From positions 1 through 64,000 of the forward strand of contig JAJDDX010000085.1 of the NCBI GenBank assembly GCA_029260055.1: a stretch of DNA of 64,000 nt, in the 5' to 3' direction. The stretch is from Phycisphaerae bacterium (lineage in GTDB: Bacteria; Planctomycetota; Phycisphaerae; UBA1845). Under the pieces are notes generated by a model. The model saw only the letters and a list, made by a program, of their open reading frames with translations. It did not search any database and was not told where the DNA came from. Positions 17,553 to 26,416 of the stretch are shown here, in pieces; position 1 is the stretch's first letter; every line of letters begins with the position of its first letter. A program made the position numbers and the translations under genes.

Positions 17553-18491
17553 TTAGACAGGCTGAACGATGAAGAAACCGTCCGTGCCGAGCGACTGATA
17601 CAAAGGCAAGAGCACGCGTCCACCGACGGGTGCGACGATATCGCCGTGTCGATCACGTGCCAGAAGTTGTCCCGCTTCTACGGCTTGGAAGCTGGCGAAC
17701 CCGGGTCTCATCGAGAAGCCGTCAGCCTCGTCGATCTCATGGCGATAGCGCACGTCCAGGAAGCGTGGAATCGCGGTACTCGCGCGGGTGAGCGTGAGAC
17801 GGGCCGCTTCGACCTGCGGCGAATCCCCCTCGATGAGGTTGCCCGCGGCGCCCAGCGCCGCAAGGACCGCGGCCTCGTGCCTGTCGACGGAACCGGGGTC
17901 ATCATGACGTCCCCCCTCGAATGCCAGGGTAGCGGCACCCATCGTGTGAGCGTAATCCGTAAGCGTGCCCGCGATCTCGCCCACGAGGCCGAGGACCACA
18001 GGTACCGGAATGTGCTCCGCCAGCGCGCGATTCCGGGGCGAGTCACCGATGATCGCGAACGGGGCGGCCGAGCCCGATGTGGTGTGCAGATCGAGCAGGG
18101 ACGCGGGCTCGGCGGATCGATCGAGCGCGTCCAGAATGTGCTCGAGCAGTTCCTCCTGCTCTTTCGCTTCTTGTCCATCGAGCGTACCGGCACGAATCGC
18201 GTCGATCCGGTCGGCAAACCAGAGCCGGTTGATGTCTTCATCGATAAACCGAACGCCGCGGGCCGCCGCGCTGACGCTCCCGACAAGCCCGATGCACTCG
18301 CCGCGAAAGGCGGGCCTCGTCGCGTCCAGCCAATCGAACACCCTCTGCAGAGCTATGATTCCCGCCGGCTCGTTACCGTGCAGCCCGGCCACGCAAATCA
18401 ACATCGACCCCGGCGCGGCGCCTCTGTAATGGCCGATCAGACGTGTGACCTCCCGCAACCCCGCGGCTTCCCCCTTTCGGCTCGCACTCAC
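17553..18491 (-). CDS. Succinylglutamate desuccinylase/aspartoacylase family metallohydrolase
   Basis: A 312-residue protein of the M14-like AstE/AspA family, zinc enzymes that cleave N-acyl amino acids or related amides. Zinc ligands appear as His and Glu in VAGLHGNEPAG and His in LLDLHTTSG; a C-terminal beta domain with AGQLLARDRHGDIVAPVGG is also typical. GTG 18491 is chosen because GGAGG lies about 8 nt upstream; the frame above it is only the end of the GCS2-CBS gene in another frame. The stop of that gene and this start are two bases apart, so translation is probably coupled. The substrate may be the product of the neighbouring ligase, which is inference. Confidence 0.85.
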   Translation of the reverse strand: MSASRKGEAAGLREVTRLIGHYRGAAPGSMLICVAGLHGNEPAGIIALQRVFDWLDATRPAFRGECIGLVGSVSAAARGVRFIDEDINRLWFADRIDAIRAGTLDGQEAKEQEELLEHILDALDRSAEPASLLDLHTTSGSAAPFAIIGDSPRNRALAEHIPVPVVLGLVGEIAGTLTDYAHTMGAATLAFEGGRHDDPGSVDRHEAAVLAALGAAGNLIEGDSPQVEAARLTLTRASTAIPRFLDVRYRHEIDEADGFSMRPGFASFQAVEAGQLLARDRHGDIVAPVGGRVLLPLYQSLGTDGFFIVQPV

Positions 18492-18493
18492 GC

Positions 18494-20410
18494 TCAATGC
18501 CCCTCCAGATGGGTTTCGAGCAGGTTGGCCGCGACATCCATGAAGTCCCGTTCCGTCACGACGCCGACGAGGCGCTCTCCTTTGACCACCGGAAGGCACG
18601 CGACCTTGTCTTTCCGCATGATCTTGATCGCCTCGAGCGTCGGTGTATCGGGAGCGACGGTGATCGGTTCGCGCTGCATGATCGCTCGCGCCGGAACCGG
18701 GTCGTGCCTCCCGTGAGGAAGATCGTGCGCGAGGAAACGAAGCAGTCGGCGGTACGAGATGACGCCCACCAGGCGGTTCTGCTCGTCCTCGACCATCACA
18801 TGGCGGATGCCTTCCCAGTCCATCAGGTTCGCGACCAGGTCGATGACCTCGTCCTCATGGACGGTGAATGTATCGGTCTGCATGTACTGGTCGACCTGCG
18901 TGTAGCTCTTCTGCCAGCCGCCGGCTTCCTCCATTCTTGCCGGTTCCCAGGTATGAACAGGCTCGCCCTCGTTCTGCCGGGCCCACATCGCAGCCGTCAG
19001 CGCGGTCAGCCGCTCGCTCTGGCTCGCGCGTCCCTTCATGCCGTTGTACGAGTCGAGCATCCACTGGGCGCCGGTCTGGCCCGACGCCACGCGCTGATCG
19101 ATGATGCCGAGGTAGCGGTCGATGTCCTCGGAGCAAATCCCCGCCGTCGACAGCCCGGATTGGGCAAGCGGCAGGAGTTGCGCGCGGATCAGCTCGACCG
19201 CGGGAATCGTCTGATCCTCGGTCCAACCGAGTTGCGCATTGAGTCCCAACCGCGCAGCCGCCATGAAGTTCGCCTTAGCCACGTCGAAGTCGAGCACCTC
19301 GGTGATGTCGCCGTACTTCTGCGCAATCCCGCTGATCAAACCGAACCAGAACGCCGCGTTCGCGACTTCGTCGACAACGGTCGGCCCGGCCGGTAGCACC
19401 CGGTTTTCGATTCGTAGGTGCGCCTTCCCATCGCAGATACCGTAGCACGGACGCATCCACCGGTAGACGGTGCTGTTGTGCAGTTGCAGGGCGCTGAGCC
19501 GAGGTGCCTCGCCCCGTTCGATCGCTTCGAAGGGATCGTCCCCTGTCTCCATGCCGAGGATGACGCGGAATCTGGCGATATCCTCGCGCAGGATTTCGAC
19601 GACGGACTTGTCGACCCATGAGGTGCCGTAGCTGACGCGTCCTGGGCGTTCCTGTGGCTGATCGCCCGGCATGCGGGTGTCGACGGCCTGCTGGAACAGT
19701 GCGATCCTCGTCTCCCGCCACAGGCGCTTCCCGAAGAGTAGCGGCGAGTTGGCGGCGGCCGCCAGCACCGGGCCCGCGACGGCTTGGGCGATGTTGTAGA
19801 ACCGCGCGAACTCTTCGGGCCCGACCTGGAAATGAACCTGGCAACTCGTGTTGCACGCCTCGAGCATGACCGATTCGTGGCGGACGTGCAGTTCGTCCGC
19901 ACCGCTGAACTTGAAGTGAAACGCATCCCCGCGAAGACGACGCAGCGCATCGTTCAGAGCGAAGTAACGCGGCACCGGAGTCATGTTGCTCAGCTCGAGG
20001 TCGGACTTGCGTATCGTCGGAAGGATTCCTGTCAGCAGGACCTTGGTATCCGACGCCTCAGCCACGCGGCACACCTTCCGGAGCGCGTCAGAGAAGCTTC
20101 GTTCCAGGCGACTGAGGCAATCGCCCTCGAAAACCAGCGGGGCGAGGTTGAACTCGAGATTGAAGGCCGCCAGCTCGGTCGTGAACAGTGGATCGTCGAG
20201 CCGTTCGAGAAGGTCGACGGCCACCGGCGCCGGGCGCCACCGCGCGTCGGCAAGCACCAGTTCCTGTTCGGCCCCGATGCGCCGCACACCTGATTCGATC
20301 AAACCGCCCGAGAGCATATGCTCCAGCGCGCGCAGATCGTTGAGGAGGTCTTTCATGAAGACGCGCAGATGGTCAGGGTCGGCAAACTGTGTGACGTCCT
20401 GTTGGCCCAT
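18494..20410 (-). CDS. GCS2-family carboxylate-amine ligase fused to two CBS domains
   Basis: A 638-residue protein. Residues about 20-480 match the glutamate-cysteine ligase type 2 family (ATP-dependent carboxylate-amine ligases), with IGAEQELVLAD near the start, FNLEFNLAP, the MLEACNTSCQVHFQV core and HLRIENRVLPAGPTVVDEVA. Residues about 515-635 are two CBS domains (DTFTVHEDEVIDLVANLMDW; EPITVAPDTPTLEAIKIM), which usually bind adenosyl nucleotides and regulate the attached enzyme. ATG 20410 is the first sensible start; the open frame above it is Arg/Ser-rich shadow. It is followed two bases later by an aspartoacylase-family gene. Making glutathione is not established; the product may be another gamma-glutamyl or amide compound. 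Confidence 0.87.
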   Translation of the reverse strand: MGQQDVTQFADPDHLRVFMKDLLNDLRALEHMLSGGLIESGVRRIGAEQELVLADARWRPAPVAVDLLERLDDPLFTTELAAFNLEFNLAPLVFEGDCLSRLERSFSDALRKVCRVAEASDTKVLLTGILPTIRKSDLELSNMTPVPRYFALNDALRRLRGDAFHFKFSGADELHVRHESVMLEACNTSCQVHFQVGPEEFARFYNIAQAVAGPVLAAAANSPLLFGKRLWRETRIALFQQAVDTRMPGDQPQERPGRVSYGTSWVDKSVVEILREDIARFRVILGMETGDDPFEAIERGEAPRLSALQLHNSTVYRWMRPCYGICDGKAHLRIENRVLPAGPTVVDEVANAAFWFGLISGIAQKYGDITEVLDFDVAKANFMAAARLGLNAQLGWTEDQTIPAVELIRAQLLPLAQSGLSTAGICSEDIDRYLGIIDQRVASGQTGAQWMLDSYNGMKGRASQSERLTALTAAMWARQNEGEPVHTWEPARMEEAGGWQKSYTQVDQYMQTDTFTVHEDEVIDLVANLMDWEGIRHVMVEDEQNRLVGVISYRRLLRFLAHDLPHGRHDPVPARAIMQREPITVAPDTPTLEAIKIMRKDKVACLPVVKGERLVGVVTERDFMDVAANLLETHLEGH

Positions 20411-20470
20411 GGTCCCATGCCTCTCAAAAAGAGCCGGCCCGGCGCATAAAAGACCGAAGTGTGCATCCTG

Positions 20471-20476
20471 ATTGTA
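20471..20476 (-). promoter_or_regulatory. Putative -10 element before the GCS2-CBS gene
   Basis: TACAAT on the minus strand, 61 bases before ATG 20410. A convincing -35 hexamer is not seen, so this is a weak call supported mainly by recurrence of the same hexamer before other genes in the window. Confidence 0.3.
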
Positions 20477-20528
20477 ACGTTTCAGCGCGAAACCTGCGAG
20501 AGGATTCCGGCAAAGCCGCCGGGTGTGA

Positions 20529-21065
20529 TCAGATCGTGAACTGCCAGGCGCACGCGCAGGCGGAGTTGTCGACCTTGTCCGGCGGACACTGAAGGCAGCG
20601 CGTCTTGATCCGCGGATCGATGGTCTCGGCGAATTTAGAGTACTCCACGATGCCGACTGATTTGCACGGGAAATCGGCAAGCCCCTTACGCTGTCGGGCG
20701 GCCTGGACGCGACAATCGAGCATGCGGTACACCAGGGTTGTCGGATCAACCCGCTCGATCTGCTGCGTGTTGACGGCTGCGTAGAGACGGTATTTCAGCG
20801 CCCGTTCGAGGGCGTCGAGCCCGCCGCTAGCGGGAATATCGAAGGCCTGCATGATCCGCTTCGCCTCAGCCGGCGAAAAGCGCTCCCAGCAGCGGGCGTC
20901 CAGTTCCATCGCCGTCTCGAGTCCGTACTTCTCCTCCGCGGCGAGAAACCAGCAGCCGTCGAGCGCCAGCCAGTTCTTGGCGTAGACGTCGATCAGTGTC
21001 AGAAGTTCGTCACGTGACAGGTCTTGCAGGTGGTCCACAGCCGGTTCCTCGCTATGCATGGTCAT
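20529..21065 (-). CDS. Cysteine-bearing protein of unknown function (resembles DUF6125)
   Basis: A 178-residue soluble protein. ATG 21065 or 21059 both fit. It has an N-terminal helical part (LSRDELLTLIDVYAKNWLAL; DGCWFLAAEEKYG), RLYAAVNTQ, DCRVQAARQRKGL and a C-terminal cysteine group: FPCKSVG, CLQCPPD and CACAWQF. The pattern resembles the family I know as DUF6125, though I cannot confirm it. The cysteines may bind a metal. It lies upstream of the GCS2-CBS gene on the same strand, 118 bases away. No biochemical function is known to me. Confidence 0.7.
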   Translation of the reverse strand: MTMHSEEPAVDHLQDLSRDELLTLIDVYAKNWLALDGCWFLAAEEKYGLETAMELDARCWERFSPAEAKRIMQAFDIPASGGLDALERALKYRLYAAVNTQQIERVDPTTLVYRMLDCRVQAARQRKGLADFPCKSVGIVEYSKFAETIDPRIKTRCLQCPPDKVDNSACACAWQFTI

Positions 21066-21198
21066 CAGCCGAGCGCACCACCGGGGCACGCTAGCCGCAA
21101 CGCCCGCCAAGACTATGGCTAGCGCAGAAAAAAGCCAAGCCGGCGACGCGAACGTCACCGGCTCGGCATAGTCTCGACCACAATGTCGATCATGCGCC

Positions 21199-22977
21199 TT
21201 ACGGACAGACGGCCCCGGGGCAATCGCACGGCGCGGCATGCGGATAGGTTCCGCCCTGGAAGCCGGCAACAGCCGCGTTGATATCCGAGAAGCCGATGTC
21301 GGTAAGGTCGGGGAGCTCAGGCGTCGCCGTACCACCCTGCAGTTCGAGCCACACCTTCGGCTCGGTCTGTATGTTCTGGAACCCGCGCACGACGGAGGCG
21401 ATGTCGTTGAAATTCCGATTGCCGTCGGGCGGCGTGCCGACCGACTCGCCGACCACGTCGCCGTAGAAGGACGTCGTCGTCAGCACGAGCGGATCCGAGT
21501 AGGACGCCTCGTCGCCGACATTCGCCTCCCGGATGATCGCCTGAATGATGTAGGTCTGCCCCGGCGAGATGTGGCAATCACCCAGATGGACGGTCGCATC
21601 CGCGAACGGGACGCCCTGATCGTCGACGTTCCAATCCCGGAGGTGACGCGAGAAGAAGTTCACGATCGGAGCGACGAGTTTCGGCTCCACTTCGCCCGCC
21701 ACGGTCGTCGCCACGGGCTCACCGAGCCACCCCAGCAAGGCCGTCGTGCCACCGCCGAGATCCAACAGCACACGGCGCGCCGACAGCCGTCCGCCATTGC
21801 TCGGGTTCGGCGCGATCGACACGTACCGGTTCTTCGGCACGTAACAGATGCCGCCGACGCAAGTCGCGGTGTTGGCGCAGTGGGCGTCGGACGAGCAGAT
21901 GGCACCGAGGCTGTCTTCGGGCTGCGGCGTGGCGATCGAAAGCGGATCGAAGAGCCAGCCGGAAAGCACGTCGTCCGTCCAGCAATGGACTCTGCCGGCC
22001 TGTTGCGGCGTGAACTCGTTCCAGCAACCCGGTCCGCCGTAGCTCATGTAGTTCTGCGGATCGGTGGCGCCCCACGGTACACCGTTGCACGGGTCGGACC
22101 CGCCCTGTCCCCCGCAGGAATAGCTTACCGGCGTGGGGTCGGTGTCGGAGCAGCGATCGCCGGCGTTGTCATCCGAGGTTCCGGCCCGCTCATAACAGGA
22201 GCTGCACTGGTTGACCTCGGACACCCCGTGATGGGTGTGCCATAGCCCGAGGCAATGGCCCGCCTCGTGAGCCAGCACATCCTGTCCCACGGAGAAGTGG
22301 CCCTGGTCCATCACGATGCCGCCGCCGTTGCCTGTCGCATCTGAGTCCCATGGGAACGTGCCGAACGAGTAACCGCCGCTCACGGAGACGACGTACACGT
22401 TCAGCTTTTCGTTCGGTGCGTCGGCGTAGGCCGACTTCATCGCGTTCTCCTCACCCGAGGACCAAAACCGAAACGTCGAGTTGTTGTGGAAGGAGGTTTC
22501 GTAGGTGAAGTCGATCCGGGACGGGTCGTAGGCGCTGTTGAGCGAGTTCATCTGCCAGTCGACGGTCGACTGTGTCGCCGCGCAATTCGTCCCGTTGGAC
22601 GCGCAGAACACGTGAATGTGTATGCTGTAGGTCGACATCGGTGTGAAGCCGTTCGGGATGAAACCGTCGCGCACGGGGGCGTCATCGCATTGCCCGTCAA
22701 GCGGGCATCCGCCGAAAGCGTCCGATGAGCCGTCGCCGTATCCCTTGGCGATGTAGCGTTCGAAGGTGCCGCACCAACTACCCGGTTCGAGTGCCTGGTC
22801 CCACGAGCTGTCGTCGACCGGAGACGCGGCGGGTGGCGACGAAGCGGGTACCGGTTCAGCCGCAACCGCGAGGGCGGCGGGCAGGGCGAGCGCAGTCAAA
22901 ACTACAGCGACCGCACCTCGTCGGCGTGGGGCCTTCATGCGTGCGCACACAACGGCGCTTGCACGATCTAACATCAT
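21199..22977 (-). CDS. Secreted M43-like zinc metalloprotease
   Basis: A 592-residue exported protein. ATG 22977 has AGGAGGAA 7 nt upstream. A signal peptide (VVLTALALPAALAVAAE) is followed by a pro-region. The zinc site is HEAGHCLGLWH (residues about 237-247) and the Met-turn is NYMSYGG (about 309-315), the pattern of M43 (pappalysin/cytophagalysin-like) metzincins. Several paired cysteines surround the active site. The C-terminal 150 residues hold two short repeats of the type FNDIASVVRGFQN and FSDINAAVAGFQGG, ending in a Cys/Pro tail (CDCPGAVCP). It is a paralogue of the protease part of the protein at 47857. The substrate is unknown. Confidence 0.87.
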   Translation of the reverse strand: MMLDRASAVVCARMKAPRRRGAVAVVLTALALPAALAVAAEPVPASSPPAASPVDDSSWDQALEPGSWCGTFERYIAKGYGDGSSDAFGGCPLDGQCDDAPVRDGFIPNGFTPMSTYSIHIHVFCASNGTNCAATQSTVDWQMNSLNSAYDPSRIDFTYETSFHNNSTFRFWSSGEENAMKSAYADAPNEKLNVYVVSVSGGYSFGTFPWDSDATGNGGGIVMDQGHFSVGQDVLAHEAGHCLGLWHTHHGVSEVNQCSSCYERAGTSDDNAGDRCSDTDPTPVSYSCGGQGGSDPCNGVPWGATDPQNYMSYGGPGCWNEFTPQQAGRVHCWTDDVLSGWLFDPLSIATPQPEDSLGAICSSDAHCANTATCVGGICYVPKNRYVSIAPNPSNGGRLSARRVLLDLGGGTTALLGWLGEPVATTVAGEVEPKLVAPIVNFFSRHLRDWNVDDQGVPFADATVHLGDCHISPGQTYIIQAIIREANVGDEASYSDPLVLTTTSFYGDVVGESVGTPPDGNRNFNDIASVVRGFQNIQTEPKVWLELQGGTATPELPDLTDIGFSDINAAVAGFQGGTYPHAAPCDCPGAVCP

Positions 22978-23045
22978 TTCGCGTTCCTCCTCCGGCCTAT
23001 GGTGTGATTGACTTCTCGTGGGGCGACGACCATTCGAGAACCCGG

Positions 23046-23051
23046 ATTGTA
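23046..23051 (-). promoter_or_regulatory. Putative -10 element before the M43-like protease gene
   Basis: TACAAT on the minus strand, 69 bases before ATG 22977. No good -35 is seen at the expected distance. Confidence 0.35.
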
Positions 23052-23111
23052 CCAGCTCAGTCGGGTCTTGCACGGGAAAAAACCGGTCTGATCGGGCGAG
23101 TCTCACTTCAA

Positions 23112-24023
23112 TCAGGTCAACGCGGAAGCAGCGAGCAGCGCCGCACCGATGACTCCCGCATCATCGCCAAGCCGGGCCGGTAGGCATGACATGGTTCGGC
23201 CTGCCGAACCGGAGCCGGCTGGCCGTGGAGGATCAGCTAAGACGGCGTCGACAAGGCACGGCAAGTGCGCCACCACGCCGCCGCCCAAGCAGATCGCATC
23301 AAGGCCGAAGTGATCGTGAAGGTTTCGCAGGGCAGTGTCCAAGCCTGCGCGTGCCTCGTTGATGACTTCGATGGCCACCGGTTCGGCTCGTTGCCAGGCA
23401 GCCTGCAGGGCGTCCAGCCCGCCGGAATATCCCGCCTCGACGGACCGCTGCGCCAATGCGGCACCGGATGCGACCGTTTCCAGGCAACCATGCCGACCGC
23501 AACGACACAGCCGCGCCTTGTCACTCGTATCGACTACGAGCACTTCGAGATGGTTCGTGCGCCCCGCCGCCATGTCGGGCATGTGCCCGTCGATAACGAG
23601 CCCGCACGCCGCACCGGTGCCGATCCGGAGATGCGCGAAACGGGCGGGCCGCGGTTCGGCCGCGCTGAATTCGCCCCACGTGGCGGCTTCGGCGTCGGTA
23701 ACGCACGTGGTGATCGAACCCGCCTGATCAGCCACGTCGGCAGCAATGGGAAAGCCTTCGAGTTGCGGAAGATTGACGGCACGGAGGAGTCGCCGCCGCG
23801 GCGGATCGAGAATACCGGGCAGCGCGATCCCGATCGGGACCCGTGTATCGCCTGGGGATGAGCCGCTCATGCGGGCGGCCGCGCCAACGATCGCCGCGAC
23901 CAGTTCGACTCCCGTCACGTGGGGCGAGGTAGGACTCCGGGAAACGGAGGCCGTGTCACCCGCGTCGTCGATCAATCCGATGCGAGTTGTCGTAGCACCG
24001 ACATCGACGCCGATTGCGGTCAT
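23112..24023 (-). CDS. ROK family sugar kinase
   Basis: A 303-residue protein of the ROK family. It starts MTAIGVDVGATTTRIGLID, the phosphate-binding DxGxT loop. The catalytic Asp is in the VTDAEAATWGE region, and the ROK zinc cluster is CRCGRHGCLETVASG. The ATG at 24023 is preferred to GTG 24029. Family members phosphorylate glucose, N-acetylglucosamine, N-acetylmannosamine or similar sugars, or act as regulators; there is no DNA-binding domain here, so a kinase is likely. It follows a GHL10 lipoprotein and murQ, which suggests an amino sugar of cell-wall origin as substrate (inference). Confidence 0.85.
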   Translation of the reverse strand: MTAIGVDVGATTTRIGLIDDAGDTASVSRSPTSPHVTGVELVAAIVGAAARMSGSSPGDTRVPIGIALPGILDPPRRRLLRAVNLPQLEGFPIAADVADQAGSITTCVTDAEAATWGEFSAAEPRPARFAHLRIGTGAACGLVIDGHMPDMAAGRTNHLEVLVVDTSDKARLCRCGRHGCLETVASGAALAQRSVEAGYSGGLDALQAAWQRAEPVAIEVINEARAGLDTALRNLHDHFGLDAICLGGGVVAHLPCLVDAVLADPPRPAGSGSAGRTMSCLPARLGDDAGVIGAALLAASALT

Positions 24024-24072
24024 GGCCACGGATCACCGGTGGTATCGAGTCTCTGCGCGCGAACGCGCCGGG

Positions 24073-25317
24073 TCACCGTGCGGCGTGTCGCTGGGCCGCG
24101 GCGGCGAGTCGACGCACGTGCGGGATCACCGCTCGCCTCAACTCCGCTCGCGAGGCGCTCTGCGCGTCGCGCGTGATCTGGCCCGCTGCGTCGCGCCGTT
24201 CAAAGAGCGAGTTGTACGCAAACGCCGCGAAGTGCGAACCGGTTCTGGCGGACCGGTTCACCTGCTCGTTCACGGAGCGACTGTCTCGTTTGTCGAACAT
24301 GATGCCGGTGACCACGGGAATCCGGCATCTCATTTCCGACCACCGCGCCAGCTTTTGGCCGAAACCCGCCAGGTCGGCGTCGTAGTTCATCGGGTAGACC
24401 GCGTCGAGGAGATTCTGTGCGATCCAGCCGCGTGAGTCCTGGAAGTACGCTCGCTTTGCGCGGTCGGGATCGGCTGAAACCGCCGCGCTAAGTACGATGC
24501 CGGCCTTCTCGCGCCTGACAGCCGCACGGATGTCCTTAACCAGTTGCGTGACCTTCTCCGCTCGCCAGGCGTCCCACGCCGCGGGATCGGAGTTCGGGGT
24601 CTTGCCTCGCTCCTTGCGGAACATCGCGAGGGTGCGTCGATCGCGTGGATAATCGGGCACCTTGGCGCCCTGCGGGTAGGAGTTGTTCCACTCGTTCGGG
24701 AAACGGATGTAGTCCATGTGAATCCCGTCGACGGGGTACCTGCCGGCAATTTCGCGCATGACGTTGGACAGATAGCGCCTGACCTCTGGATAGCACGGGT
24801 TGAGGCTGTTGTACCACCCGAGCGGCTGTCGCCGTCCGGATGCATCGCGCCAGAACCAGTCGGGCCGCGCGTTGTAGAGCTGTCGCGGGTGACTCGGCGG
24901 CTGCTTGCCTCGCCAGCCCGGCATGACGTTGACCCACGCGTGCAGGTCCAGGCCGCGTTTGTGTGCTTCGCCGCAGGCGACCGCGAGCGGATCGAATCCC
25001 GGATCGCGCCCGCCGAACTCCTTGGCCCATGGCTCGATGCGTGATCGGTACGCGACGGTACCGTTTCCACGGACCTGGAAGAGCACGGTGTTGAAGCCGG
25101 CGGACCGGCAGTTGTCCATGATCTCCGTAATGTCGCGCTGAGACTTATAGTCCCACCGCGTCACCCAGATCGCGCGGATCGGGCCGGCGCCCTGCGGCCC
25201 CCACGCGGCACTCTTGTCACCGAGTTGGCAACCGGTCAGGGCGACAGCGCCGGTGATCGCGAGAAGTGCGCTGCTAAGAAGGCGCCCCGTCTTTCGAGTC
25301 GCGGCCGAACAAGTCAT
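24073..25317 (-). CDS. GHL10 (glycosyl hydrolase-like) family lipoprotein
   Basis: A 414-residue protein with signal peptide and lipobox VALTGC, so probably a lipoprotein. GAAGGGA lies 8 nt before ATG 25317. The body has GHL10 signatures: IRAIWVTRWDY, GFNTVLFQVRGNG, DLHAWVNVMPG, VDGIHMDYIRFP (acidic residues at the barrel strand ends), and NLLDAVYPMNYD. GHL10 includes E. coli DigH, described as cutting denuded peptidoglycan glycan strands. Fifty bases separate it from the ROK kinase gene and 79 from murQ. This context favours a cell-wall glycan substrate (inference). Confidence 0.88.
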   Translation of the reverse strand: MTCSAATRKTGRLLSSALLAITGAVALTGCQLGDKSAAWGPQGAGPIRAIWVTRWDYKSQRDITEIMDNCRSAGFNTVLFQVRGNGTVAYRSRIEPWAKEFGGRDPGFDPLAVACGEAHKRGLDLHAWVNVMPGWRGKQPPSHPRQLYNARPDWFWRDASGRRQPLGWYNSLNPCYPEVRRYLSNVMREIAGRYPVDGIHMDYIRFPNEWNNSYPQGAKVPDYPRDRRTLAMFRKERGKTPNSDPAAWDAWRAEKVTQLVKDIRAAVRREKAGIVLSAAVSADPDRAKRAYFQDSRGWIAQNLLDAVYPMNYDADLAGFGQKLARWSEMRCRIPVVTGIMFDKRDSRSVNEQVNRSARTGSHFAAFAYNSLFERRDAAGQITRDAQSASRAELRRAVIPHVRRLAAAAQRHAAR

Positions 25318-25396
25318 CCGTTAAGTCCCTTCGATCCAGCGGCGTCCGTTCCGCGGGTCCGCTCAGCGGCGGGCCGTGGTGATCGAGCACCTGTGC

Positions 25397-26314
25397 CTAT
25401 CGCTCCAGTTCCTTTTCGTCCTGCAATACCGTGGCGACGTGGCCGCCGGCCGTGTCGAGCAAGGCTTCGGCGGCGGCGCGGTCCACACCGCGCGTGTGCA
25501 TGACCAGCGCCGTCTTGACCCGCCCACCGGACGTGTCGAGCAAGCTGCGGCATACCTCGCGTGACTCGCCGGTGATCATGCCGATCATGCGGACGCCTCG
25601 GTCGACGAGTTTGGCGTTGGCCGCCGTGTTCACGTCGACCATCAGATTCTCGTAGACCTTACCGATGCGCACCATGGCGATCGTGGTCACGGTGTTGAGC
25701 ACCATCTTGGTCGCCGTGCCCGCGCGCATGCGCGTACTGCCGGTGAGCACCTCCGGACCCGTGACGACGCGGATCGACACATCGGCATCATCGGTCACTT
25801 CCGCCTGCGGCACGCAAGCAAAAAAAACCGTCTTGGCGCCCAGTTGCCGCGCGCGGCGCAATGCCCCGTGTACGAAGGGTGTGGTGCCGCCGGTCGCAAT
25901 GCCGAATACGACATCTTTGGGTCCGACGTCGAGTTGATCGACCGCAGTGGCTCCGCCATCGGGATGATCCTCGGCGCCTTCGATGCTGCGCGTCATGGCC
26001 TCGAGGCCGCCGGCGATAATGCCGCGTACCATGCCCGGGTCGGTCAGGAAAGTTGGTGGGCATTCGGCTGCGTCCAGCATGCCGAGCCGCCCACTGGTAC
26101 CGGCCCCGACGTAGATCAGCCGCCCGCCGGCTCGAAACGACTCCACGACGAGATCGACCGCGTGGCAAATGTCGGTCCGCGCATCGGCGATGGCCGCCGC
26201 GATGGTCGCGTCTTCGCTGTTGATCAGGTCAAAGGCCTCGGCGGTGGAAAGGACGTCGAGGGACATCGAGTGGGGATGGCGCTGTTCGGTCGTGAGATGG
26301 CCTCGATCCTCCAT
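25397..26314 (-). CDS. murQ: N-acetylmuramic acid 6-phosphate etherase
   Basis: A 305-residue SIS-domain enzyme that converts MurNAc 6-phosphate to GlcNAc 6-phosphate and D-lactate in cell-wall recycling. Signatures are LTTEQRHPHSMSLD at the start, the GRLIYVGAGTSGRLGMLDAAECPPTF block, AGGLEAMTRSIEGAED (catalytic Glu) and STRMRAGTATKMVLN. Its length is typical. ATG 26314 begins the conserved N-terminus; an earlier start at 26368 has no support. It heads a three-gene set with the GHL10 lipoprotein and the ROK kinase. No murP-type transporter or anmK is in the window. Confidence 0.95.
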   Translation of the reverse strand: MEDRGHLTTEQRHPHSMSLDVLSTAEAFDLINSEDATIAAAIADARTDICHAVDLVVESFRAGGRLIYVGAGTSGRLGMLDAAECPPTFLTDPGMVRGIIAGGLEAMTRSIEGAEDHPDGGATAVDQLDVGPKDVVFGIATGGTTPFVHGALRRARQLGAKTVFFACVPQAEVTDDADVSIRVVTGPEVLTGSTRMRAGTATKMVLNTVTTIAMVRIGKVYENLMVDVNTAANAKLVDRGVRMIGMITGESREVCRSLLDTSGGRVKTALVMHTRGVDRAAAEALLDTAGGHVATVLQDEKELER

Positions 26315-26416
26315 GATCGACCCTGTTATCCGCACGGACGGCGCGTGCGTCAAGCGGTGCTGGTGCATGCGCGGTTCGCGATCGGGAGTTGAAGGGTGGC
26401 AGGCCGGCTTGTCCGG

